Of a stretch of 64,000 bases of DNA, positions 22,273 through 32,154 are shown piece by piece. The stretch covers positions 19,930 through 83,929 of the forward strand of contig JADNRX010000245.1 in assembly GCA_015501595.1 (NCBI GenBank). The letters run 5' to 3'. This DNA comes from Hymenopellis radicata (lineage: Eukaryota; Basidiomycota; Agaricomycetes; Agaricales; Physalacriaceae). The position numbers were made by a program, and so were the translations under genes. Under the pieces are notes generated by a model. The model saw only the letters and a program-made list of their open reading frames with translations. It searched no databases and had not been told where the DNA came from. How positions within the stretch are numbered: position 1 is the first letter of the stretch; every line of letters starts with the position of its first letter.

Positions 22273-23089
22273 TTAAATCATGTCAGTAGTACCGTCTAAT
22301 GACACAGCGCAGAAGCCCTTACCCAGTAGTGTTCCCATAAACTGCATGATACCATCGACTTCGTGTTGCTCGCAAGTATACGTTAGTCGATGTTTCATCC
22401 CAGTCGCCACCTGCGTTACCCCAGAGATGAGAAGGCCCCAATAGATGTCCTCTTTATCTAGCACGCCTGTTGGGCCTCGTAACTTCATGATCACCTGCAC
22501 CTCATCGTCCATCTCCTCTACCTTCTCCCTCCCGCACTTGGAAAACCAATCCATCCTCATCACTGTCGTTTTCTCGTGCGCCAATAGTCTCGCCAGTCTC
22601 CGTCTCATTCTTCCTACTCCAGACACCCGAGCCCCAACTCCGACCATGCGATACCATAGCTTTAACGAATCCTGCCATGCGCTCCGTTTATGACAGTTCT
22701 CAGGCGCCACTGGAATGAACATACCTCTTTTGTGTACTGAAATGCTCTACATTGCGGTTCGCATAGAGCATCTTCTCTCCATCCGCTCCTCGTCAGCCAT
22801 GCCTCCACGGTTGCCACGCTGCTCAAGATCTCCTCAACCATCTAGTAAAATTAAACATCACGATTTCCGTCCCGTACACGCGGCGTACCTGCTTCAACAC
22901 ATCCTCTCTCACGACGAGGTACTCTGCCAGCAGCACGTCTTCTACCGTCAGTCCGTACAAGCTCTTCCCATCCGCCTCCGCACCATCGCGCAGTTCCATG
23001 ACCTGTGCAGGCAAGACATTCACGGCTGACTCGTGCGTCGCTGCAGCTAGATACTCTGCATGTCCAAACTCATTCCAAAAGTGGTCCAT
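22273..23089 (-). CDS. Hypothetical protein, 238 aa (3 exons)
   Basis: Exons 23089-22889, 22841-22725 and 22671-22273 join in phase 0 through introns of 47 and 53 nt (GTACGC...ACTAG; GTATGT...GGCAG). The protein starts MDHFWNEFGHAEYLAAATHE. The C-terminal half has a basic helix (RMRRRLARLLAHEK) and a long amphipathic part. No family is recognised. It lies in the F-box cluster and faces the same way as its neighbours. Confidence 0.5.
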
Positions 23090-23157
23090 GGTGGTCGTGG
23101 TTAAGCTGCACAACAGGTCACGCCGGCAGTTATTCCAATCGCATCAATTGTAATCAA

Positions 23158-23919
23158 TCAATCATCGCCCAGCTCGGCTACCTCTTTAAACTGCTCGAAC
23201 CACGCATCAATGGCCAACGTCAAAATGCGCATCTCGTACACAAACTGTCGAGCCCGATACCCCCATCTAACCACATTCACATCCCTGTTATATCCCAGCG
23301 CGCTGCGGTGTGCGTCAGCGTAACAATCTTCCACGCTTGATATCGTGCTACCTCTGGCCACCCCAATCCTCTCCGAAAGCTGCGGTAAGCGCCAGCTCCA
23401 GATTCTCCACCTCGTTCCACTGCGCGTACACAGCCCACAGCTCATCATCTCTGTGCTCATCGCAATGCGTCCAGAAACGGCGCGGAGAGGCGAACAACGC
23501 ACTCTCTGGAACTGATAAATCATTGTCGAATAGGAACAATGTGCAATCGTGAATAATGCGAAATTTCATGGCCTGGGACATGCACCGCTTAGCCAAGTGA
23601 TCAGGCATTCTCTTGACATGCTCACCTTTAACATTCGTTTCGACGGAAGGCAATTGTAGATCCGTCTATAGAAACGCATCAAGTGTCTCCAGAAATCGTC
23701 CTCTCTCCCCACCGCCCCATGGTAGTATTCTACCAGCCTGTTCAACATGTGAAGCTGCCCTGGCGTGAATTGAGTCTCCAGATAGGCCACAAAACAATCG
23801 TCCGTCCGGTGCGCTCTCTTCGACGCATCCACGTCGGAAGGTGGATACCAGTCCAATGATACCTCCAGCTCCGGCATGAACAGATTGGGACACCGATCAA
23901 CCTGCAGCACCCCGCTCAT
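23158..23919 (-). CDS. Hypothetical tandem paralogue A, 219 aa (3 exons)
   Basis: Exons 23919-23626, 23572-23352 and 23302-23158 (294, 221, 145 nt) with introns of 53 and 49 nt. It is a clear paralogue of the next gene: both have EVSL-x-x-YPPSDVD, a YL-x-x-(R/Q)FT-x-G segment, a YY-x-GA segment, (A)MKFR/AIKFR at the second exon start, and WGYRA-x-Q in the third. Exon order, phases and the 145-nt last exon are the same. The function is unknown; no catalytic motif is visible. Confidence 0.65.
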
Positions 23920-24199
23920 GGTGGTACGCCAAAAGAAAATACTGCGTCACCTGTTGCTCAACCAAACCAGTACACGCCCATGATCTACAGCCTGCAATCC
24001 TGGACCCTGCAGAATGCAATCCCATTCCTGATGATCCGCACTCCTCGCGCATCCTAGCGCAGTCCTTCACCCTGCACATTATGATCCGCCAGTCGGATAC
24101 TCCCTCTCATCGCGCATCCTCGCGCAAAAGTCTACCCTTATCGTCGCTACTCACATTCAGTTCGCCATTCCCTGCACCAATCGCACTTCATCTCTCATT

Positions 24200-24920
24200 T
24201 TACATCGGTACCAACTCTGGAATAGGCTCAAAACTGTTGAAAGCAGTAGACAGGGCCATTTCCAAAAACTTCAATCCATAGAGATGCTGGTGGGCACGAT
24301 ATCCCCATGCGACCATATGTTCATCACAGTGAATGAGTTGCGGCCTAAGCATGGCGTCAAAATGTTAATCCTCAATGGTCATATTCACGTACCCCAGGCC
24401 CCGCCAGCTCTTCCCAAATAATACCTTTAACGCGCCAGCAATACATTCCGCATCGTTCAATTTGGCGTATTCCTCCCATTTCGCATCATCGCAGACCTCC
24501 TCTTCCCACAATTCAGTTGGCGAACGCAAGAATGCATTCGAAGGCATGGATAGTTGCGCGTCCCACAGCATGTCCGTTTTATCATTGACCAGGCGGAATT
24601 TGATAGCCTGCCATAAATCAACTGTGTCTCTCCCAAATTTACTGCGCACTTACTTCCAGCTCCTCCCTAGGCCAATAGTAATACACCGACTGAAAGAATT
24701 CTGCCACTTGGTGCCAAAACGCACGTTCAGTACCCTGCTCCTTCGCTCCTTTGTAGTACCGTCGAAGGCCTTGGACCATGGCCATTTCCCCCAGTGTGAA
24801 CCGCACCTTCAAGTATGCCAAGTAATGTTCCTTGAAGCGCAACGGGCGTGCTTGGGGATCCACATCACTTGGGGGATAACTTTCCAAGGAGACTTCAATA
24901 TCTGCCCGAAAGGCGTCCAT
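24200..24920 (-). CDS. Hypothetical tandem paralogue B, 208 aa (3 exons)
   Basis: Exons 24920-24654, 24607-24393 and 24344-24200 (267, 215, 145 nt) with introns of 46 and 48 nt (GTAAGT...GGCAG; GTACGT...GCTTAG). The start MDAFRADIEVSLESYPPSDV aligns with the other copy. The open frame upstream to 25373 lacks homology and overlaps the opposite-strand gene at 25071, so it is left out. The pair arose by tandem duplication; divergence is high, so the event is not recent. Confidence 0.65.
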
Positions 24921-25070
24921 GGTGTACTGGTGATGATCGCTTTTTGGCTGCATGCGCCAAACTACTTTCCACTGGCGATCCACAGACAAACTTGCACAAA
25001 CACCATGCCTGCGCCATAAAAAAAAAAAGGTATTCCGACTCCATTCTTTCGCCTGCCATTCGCCGTTAAG

Positions 25071-25861
25071 ATGACCGTCCGCGACCTCATTCGCGACATT
25101 GGCTGGAAGAACACAGTTGCCATTCTTAATGTCAGTGACTCTTGCATCGTGTGTGGCCACCCGTGGTCTGCTCCTCGCGAATGCCACGGCATTACCAACC
25201 CATCCCACGCTGGCCTGTGGTATCAAAAGGTGCCTTTTACTCCCTTCTTTGACATCACATCTCTGATATTGTAGCTCTAGTGCTCCCGCCGTCAATTCAA
25301 TGTTGTAGAGCAATGTGACGGCGTTTTTCGCTGGTGTACCGATGAACACCGCCGCGAATGGGATGCTCAGCATCCTTTCTCCCCACCCACACCCCCGACT
25401 ACTCCATCACGTCGCCGGTCATATCGTCCGACCAACCATCCCGGGAATAGACCTCGTCCCACGCCTTCCCCCACACCCCCTCGAAACTCATTCATGTCGA
25501 ACGCACCCGACCCACATTCATCACCCACTGAAGAACAAGACTGTTCGCTCACAGTCTATCTCTCCTCTGAAGTAGGCAAAGTTCCTAGTGCCCTCCCTTC
25601 GTTGAATGACATTTACTCTAGCCAGGCGTAGCGCATATCGTTGCTGTTCCCCACGAACAGTGGCCCTTCTTTCATCCCGCCTTTTTTCCAATCCTCCGTC
25701 ACGTGCTTGACGTTCCTTTCCCCAACAGTTTCTTCCGCTATCAACGTGGGCAGACCTGGTACACGTCCGACAGGCCCATTCCGGTGGCGTCTGGCGAAGT
25801 TCTGACACTGCGCTCCTATGAAGCTAACGTGCCAGACGAAGATGTCATTCATATAGACTGA
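25071..25861 (+). CDS. Cys-motif protein, paralogue 1, 229 aa (3 exons)
   Basis: Exons 25071-25229, 25281-25571 and 25622-25861; introns 51 and 50 nt. It aligns in three blocks with the gene at 29148: an N-terminal CIVCGHPWSAPRECHG (other copy CPKCWAAWSPPTLCTG) with NP-x-x-x-G-x-x-YQ after it; then FN-x-x-x-x-C-x-GV-x-RWCTD-(E/Q); then a C-terminal WP(F/Y)FHP ... F-x-(Y/F)-x-RG-x-x-W. The Cys spacing (C-x2-C-x9-C) could bind a metal. This copy has a long Pro/Arg/Ser linker in exon 2. I recognise no named family. Confidence 0.65.
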
Positions 25862-25987
25862 TAGTCTTCTTACATATTCTTCTCAACCCATTCATACCAT
25901 GTTCCAGGCCCACAAGATACCTTTACCTTTGAATTCATCTTCACCCCTCCACATATTGACAGTTCTGTTGCTAATATACATACGTTC

Positions 25988-27310
25988 TTAAATCATTCCA
26001 CCGGACCACTCCCATTGCGACATGTATCGCTCGCATAGCTGCTTGTACGCCACTGTAACCTTTTCAGGAAATTCCCTGTGTATGTCATCACATACTACGC
26101 CACACACTCGGCGCACGTACTCTTGCCTCGCCTCAACCTCCTGTGGGGAGTGACTGACAATCAGCCACATCAACATTAGAGTGCCTCTCAAATTCAAAAC
26201 CGCCCTCAATCCCTGCTGCAGGCGTCGCACTCCATCTGATGCCGGCACCTCTGGACACCACCCGGGGCGGTCGTGAATGAAGATTTCGAGCGACGTTTGC
26301 TCAAGGAGGGCTAGGGTCGATGTAGTCTTCAGTGTTTCCGCAAGCTTGTCGCAGTCATAGTAATGCAAACGAGCTCTGATCACTTTCAGACCTGCCCAGT
26401 GTGACAAGTTGAAACTCGCCGCAGGTCGTTCGATGAATCTGCACCAATTGCGCCACGGGGGCTCGTCTACCCCAAAGATCATCAGTCCGATACTTCCCGT
26501 TTGTCATTTTCATTACTCACCTGTGGCATACCACTCGAATTCTTCCACTCCAAAGACCCCACTCAACATATTCCCGACACGCTCCATACCACAAGCATCG
26601 CGCATTTCCTGTGTTACCGTCACTCTCCTGGCATGCAGAGACGTCTCCTGTTGCCGGGCGGGCGCGCCTACAACGGTAGTCATCCATCGAGAGTGGATCG
26701 AAAAAGCATTGACCTCGAATGGTGCCGAGTTTCCGTTGTAGTACAGAACCGAGCCTGGCATCAGCGTCAAGTCCTCCAGTTGCGGTGCAAACCGACGCAG
26801 CTCATGAAGCTCAGAACAGTCACCATTCCATGCCGACAGACGGACCTCCTGCGGACCTAGCCACCTCGGCAAGTAATTCAACCAACCCAGTCGTATCTCT
26901 CGGAGCGTGATTGTTTTCACTCGCCAGCAAGCTGTTATCGCAGGACCAAGCAGTCTCAATGCCTCCATGCCATGGAAACCGAAGTCCCGAATCGCGCCAG
27001 GCAAATGATCGCCTGGGACGAGCAACGGTTCAACTTCGTCGATTGTGTATGTCGGCAGCGGGGCCCAGTGATTATCTCTGACCCCGCGCTGCCTCCCATC
27101 CGCCACCATCGTGATTTTGAATATAACCGTGCGCGCCAGACAGCGCCAACGCTGATTAACTCGCATCATTTTCAATGCCAGCTGCCATACTCGCGCCTCG
27201 GGAAGCAGTGGGTCCATTGTCTGCGACATGCCGTACCAAACAATATCTGGCTGAAGCACCAGTGCTAGGATGCCATCCAAGATTTCTACTGACAGTGTAG
27301 GCCTAGCCAT
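25988..27310 (-). CDS. F-box/LRR-like protein, 422 aa (2 exons)
   Basis: Exons 27310-26521 and 26466-25988 with a 54-nt intron (GTGAGT...GGGTAG). The start is the first in-frame ATG (MARPTLSVEILDGILALVLQ). SVEILDGILALVL ... VNQRWRCLARTVIF is F-box-like. The downstream part has short Leu-rich strands (SELHELRRFAPQLEDLTLMP) and the shared block DEPPWRNW ... LSHWAGLKVIRARLHYY. It forms a family with the genes at 19.3 and 28.1 kb; the intron position is conserved in all three. Confidence 0.7.
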
Positions 27311-27602
27311 CCATGCGTTAATTTCTTGCCATTCATACAACAGTTAAACGCGACTCACCCGCTCTCGTCCGCCTCGCGCACTCGCGTTGGTGTTGCCGGT
27401 CTCCACTCCAGTCTGTTGCCCTCGTTCAAGCGTTAGCTATCTCACCACAGCAATCGGCAGCGCGCGTACGTTTTCTGTTGACTGGTCATTCTCTTTGACG
27501 GTGTGCGACGGAGCTTCAAAATGGCACCACCCCGGTCCGGCTCTCCTGCATTATTCTTACTGCCTCGATATCCAATGGACAGTAAACACTCTGTACTGCA
27601 TC

Positions 27603-28963
27603 CTACATCATGCGCCCACGCCATTCCCATTCCTTCACTTTAGCCTCTGACAGTTCCTGATAGCCCACTTGAACTCTCTTCTCTCCATAGTCTCGCTCGA
27701 TTTCTCCAGTCACCGCTTGCCCCATTGTCCTCAACCTTCTCAGCCCGTCATCATTATAACCGCTTTCATCATCCGCATCCTTCAGCCCAATCCATTCCAC
27801 TTTCAAGAAACCCCCCGTCGCCAGAACAGCGCGCATTCCGTCGCGCATGTAAGCCGTCAAAGCCACATCCAGTCCTGCCGCGATCTCTGGAGCGGCGCCG
27901 ATGCGATCGCTCACAAATATTTCAAGTGCTGTTTCCTCAATCGACATGTCAGAGTCCACCGTTGCCAGAGCCGAGGCAATGACGATTGCAGCCGTGTAGT
28001 GGAACCTCAATTTAATGCTTTTGAGCTGACGCCAGTGCGAAAAGTCCAAGCACACCCCGGTCGGCGGGAAGACGCGTCCATGCATCCACGGCGGTTCGTC
28101 TGTCCAACGAGATGTCAGATCAGGTCACATCAAAACTCTCCAGTTCTCTTACCTGTTAAAAATAAATAAAACTCTTCCACTCCCGTCACCCCCCTCAGGA
28201 AGTATTGTAGCCGGCGGATTAGATCCTGCTCTCTCTGTTCAGCAACAATCTCCACAATTGTAGCGCGTATGGCCACAGGTACCGTTTGGTCGACGATAGC
28301 TAGTTGTTCCAGCTCGCAGCGTGTGCGCCACAATAACCTATGCACCGTGAAAGGCTCGCTTCCCGGCCTGGGAGCCTTCATATGCAACACAACCGCCGGA
28401 AGCAGAGTGAGTGTGTCCATCTCCGGCGCAATGTATCGCAACTTTTCTAGCTCATCCGTTCCGCCGGTCCATGTGCAGAGGCGCACCTCTGTAGGCCCTC
28501 TCCATCCGCCCTCTTGCAGTGCAGCATCCTCCATTCGCAGCGTATTCAGCTGTACGTTGATGAGCGTCAGCGCGCGCACGTTATGACATGCGGCGGCGAC
28601 CACTGGAAGGCGTCGCAACGCCTTGCTTCCTCGGAAAGCGAAGTGCTTCACTGTTTCGGCAACACCCGCTCTGTCAATGATTAGTGGTTTCAACTTGTCC
28701 CAGTTGTTGACCGGGAAAGGAAACCAGTCGTGCAAGATGGGTACCGCCTCCCCGTCAGCAAGAGCTACAGTTTCGTACAAGCCGCGCCTTGCCATTACCG
28801 CCCAATCTCGGTGAACGTGGAGCAACCTGGCGCTCATGGGGCGCACGTCTGGGTGACTGCAGAGAGCTTCGGGATTCAGCTGTAGAGACTCGAAGCCGCC
28901 CGTGGGCTGTAACGACAGCTCGAATATCTTGGCCATGACCTCTACGGGTACCCTGGTATTCAT
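27603..28963 (-). CDS. F-box/LRR-like protein, 435 aa (2 exons)
   Basis: Exons 28963-28153 and 28099-27603 with a 53-nt intron (GTAAGA...GGACAG) placed after FLTG as in its paralogues. F-box-like N-terminus: VPVEVMAKIFELSL ... LLHVHRDWAVMARRGLYE. Exon 2 starts DEPPWMHG and continues LDFSHWRQLKSIKLRFHY. Same expected role as its neighbours: a substrate adaptor for ubiquitin ligation, with unknown target. Confidence 0.7.
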
Positions 28964-29147
28964 GTTATTTTAGCAACACGGCGCACATGTAATGCATACC
29001 TTGTTTCCATTGTTTTTGTTTTTGTTTTATGTTTTGTTTGCCTTCCCGGCCAGGACGAGTGCGTGTCGCTGTTTTGCTTGCCGGTGGGTGGCAAACACGC
29101 GGTTTTTGTCAGCCCACCCCGCTCATACCTCCACTCTCGTCCCTCAT

Positions 29148-29914
29148 ATGCGCCTCGACGCACCCCTCGAGCATCAAGCGTTCTTGAGGCTGCTAAGCGA
29201 GGCCGAATATTGCCCAAAGTGCTGGGCAGCATGGTCTCCTCCTACACTATGTACGGGTAACATCAATCCTGCATGTCAAGGGCACTATTATCAGACTGTC
29301 TGGTCCCCTCTCCGCATATCCTGACGCTGGCTGACGTGTTCAAAGTGCTCGGCAATGATATTTAATCTCCCCACTGCCTGTAAGGGAGTATCGCGTTGGT
29401 GCACGGACCAACAAGTGGCGGAATGGATGAGGGCACCGTGGATTCATGACAATGTCGCCCAGCTCCCCCGTCCACTGAGACGCGCAAAGAGTCCTCATGA
29501 GCGCATATCCGACATGATACTCATGCATGACTTCCGAATCACTATATACCAAGCGGGCCAGCTTAAGCGCCCTCCGCTCGTTAGTCATTGTTCGCTACCA
29601 TACGTGCTGATATGACATCGCTGCCGGTGGTTTAGGGCGATACCTCGTGGATAGTGGTTCCTGCCAATCGCTGGCCTTACTTTCATCCCAGCTGGTTTCC
29701 CCATATCCTGTATGGGCTGTCTCCTCGCTCCTGTACAGATCCCTTCGAATTCAAGCGGGGTACCCAATGGCAGACCGCGTGGCGCCCCATCCGTGTTTAC
29801 CCCGGGGAAGAAATATTCATTCGGAAACACGTAGCTCGACCATCCTGTCTCCAGTACGAATACGACCGCCGCCGAGGCACTCTTCAATTCATACAAAAGT
29901 GCGCTCTTCAATAA
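29148..29914 (+). CDS. Cys-motif protein, paralogue 2, 220 aa (3 exons)
   Basis: Exons 29148-29297, 29346-29579 and 29636-29914; introns 48 and 56 nt. The start MRLDAPLEHQAFLRLLSEAE leads into CPKCWAAWSPPTLCTG. The two introns fall at the same alignment points as in the 25.1-kb gene. Instead of a Pro-rich linker this copy has a helical basic stretch (RPLRRAKSPHERISDMIL). It has an extra C-terminal tail after YEYDRRRG. Conserved Cys and Trp residues suggest a folded metal-binding domain; this is inference. Confidence 0.6.
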
Positions 29915-30107
29915 TCGAGGCGGCCAAAGCTCTGCTAACGAATCCGAAGCTCCGCTTTGCACAAAGGATTTGTGCTCACCCGCCGCCATCAGGACCATGT
30001 TCTCCTGGATTGATACCTTAGTTTACATTATGACATCGTGTACCGTTTTGACCTCGGAACCTTTTTGCCTGCCTCTCATAATCGAAGTACAATCTCCCTG
30101 ATATCCG

Positions 30108-30205
30108 ATTGCAAACCGAACGATCGACGGATCGCAGACTTAGGCTGTCGAGCTTGCAGACTACGATCGACGGATCGCAGACTTAGGCTTCCGAGATTGC
30201 AGACT
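30108..30205 (+). repeat. Five phased TTGCARACY/TCGCAGACT units
   Basis: Core motifs start at 30108, 30131, 30153, 30174 and 30196, so the spacing is 23, 22, 21 and 22 nt. They end about 75 nt before the ATG at 30280. A (CAC)n run at about 30252-30270 follows, in the probable 5' leader. Confidence 0.75.
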
Positions 30206-30279
30206 AACGGTTCAAAAACCCGACAACGCGATCGCTCCCGTGGCTCAGGACATCACCACCACCACCACCACCAACCCAG

Positions 30280-32045
30280 ATGAGCCTCTTGTATGGCGCT
30301 TACAATACACCGCCTCCTTCTCCAGCCAAGAAAACGAAGCACCATGACCCAGGTACGTTGGCCTCCTTACTTGTGCAGCTAGCTATAATCAACTCTCCAC
30401 CTCAAGTGTTCTGCCAGCTCAAGTACTGTGTCACGGCCAACGGCAAAGAACCTGGCCGAGCTAATCGCCTGTGCCCCCAGACAGCTTGTAAACTGTGCTG
30501 TCAAATGCATTTAACGCGCCGAGTGCGCGACGAGAACCTTGCGGAGCTCCACTGTAGGGTTCACCACCATAAAGTCCTCGGCGCCGACGGTCTCTCAGGT
30601 ACCCCGACGCCTCCAGCTCCGCCTGGTCCGGCGCACGCACAAACTGGCGAGCAGCCTCCATTCACACAGCAAACTCACAACGTCGCGACTCCTACACCTC
30701 AGAGCAAGAATGTCACTCGATCCGGATTAGGACGCAGTGCGGGACCCATCCTGGTCCGTGCCATGAGTGGCAACGGTTTCGATATGCAAAGTTTGGGAGC
30801 ACATGCGACGCGTCGACCGCTCAGTCAACCTCAAGAGAATAAGGTCGCCGCTTTGGTTAAACAACAAGGTCGCCTAATCTGGGTTCGCATCTGGAACTAT
30901 GTTGGTTTTTCTCTTCTTAATCTTGACGGCATAAGACAAGCTCACCATATGTGCAGAATGGTTCTCAGAGGACGGCCGCCCGACCTGTTCTGATATCCAA
31001 AGACATGCACGACCTTTATGATGTGTACGCCGATGCGAAAGCCTGCCGCGAGTTGAACATCACCCAACGCGGCCAACCATTCTGGGTTTGGAAAGTCTTC
31101 CGCGCTACACCGGATAACCCGGGAGGTCCGCAGTGGGGTGAAGTGGATGAGCCGATCAAGGTGACGATGGGAAGCGTAGTCGACCTCACCGTCGTGCGCG
31201 ACTACTTTCCCTCACCTCCCCCCACCTTTGACAGTATTGCCAAGACTTCCTCCGAGGTCGAAACCGCTGTACGCACTCTCACCCTTGGCTTAGACCAGGC
31301 GGAGACGGATGAGCCAGCACTCAAACGAATGAAATTGAGCCATGAACCAAGTACGGCCACCATCCTGTTCGTCCCCGGCATCCATTGCACCCATTCATTC
31401 TAATTTACACATTCAGAGGTGCTTGTCAGCCTTTCTACGGTGCCGAATCCGCTGCCTCCCTCCCAGGAAGCAGAATGCCCATAGCTGAATCTAGGTTAGT
31501 GCCCCCCTTCAAAACAACCTACGACGTGTTTTTACCTCTGCCTGCCAGCGACACTACACATGATCGTGTCTCTTCGCCCGCTAGGCAGGCAAACTTGTCG
31601 TGAGTTGACTCAAGTCAACCACCGCTAAATGTGCTCACCGCAATTAGGCCAATGGATGATGACTGGCAGACCCAAATACCGCTGACGCCAGCACCGTTCG
31701 GAACGCGCAGTGACTTTCCATTCACCTATGCGCAAGACATGGTGGAATTTTGTGATCTCTACAAAGCCCTGCCTGGTAATCGCCAAGAGGCGTTCAATGC
31801 AACCGTTGAAAAGTTGCTGAAACCCAATGTAAGCATTATGCGGAGGTAATGTACAATGACTTACTCCTTGGTTCCAGGAAGCACATCCAAAGTACCACCG
31901 GTCGACGGTTGATGACCAATGTCGGTACCTCAGAGAGGCTCGTACACTGGCAGATCGTCTAGCACGCATGGGCAGAGTGCCGGGTGCAGAGTGGCGCCTG
32001 GTCAGGGAGCGTGCCTTGGCTTTGCGCAAGGCTGGTAATCAGTAA
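30280..32045 (+). CDS. Hypothetical Cys/His-cluster protein, 478 aa (7 exons)
   Basis: Exons 30280-30352, 30407-30900, 30957-31350, 31419-31494, 31549-31599, 31648-31828 and 31878-32045; introns 48-68 nt; the sum is in phase. Near the N-terminus, C-x5-C ... C-x4-CKLCCQMH ... C-x2-HHH is a dense Cys/His cluster likely to bind zinc. A Ser/Pro linker follows, then a Trp-rich block (FWVWKVFRATPDNPGG) and a C-terminal helical segment rich in Arg. Uncharacterised basidiomycete proteins with such clusters exist, but I cannot name the family. The next gene starts 110 nt downstream on the same strand. Confidence 0.6.
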
Positions 32046-32154
32046 ATGTAGACCGATCACATGCCGACTAGATTAGATTGTCCGAAATGCCGTTGATTCC
32101 CACGCTTATCGTCCATAAATCCCCGACGTGACCGCCATCCTGCAAGGCATAACC

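Noticed and set aside
24921..25373. N-terminal extension of tandem paralogue B up to 25373
   Set aside because: The extension has no counterpart in the paralogue and overlaps the first exons of the Cys-motif gene on the other strand.
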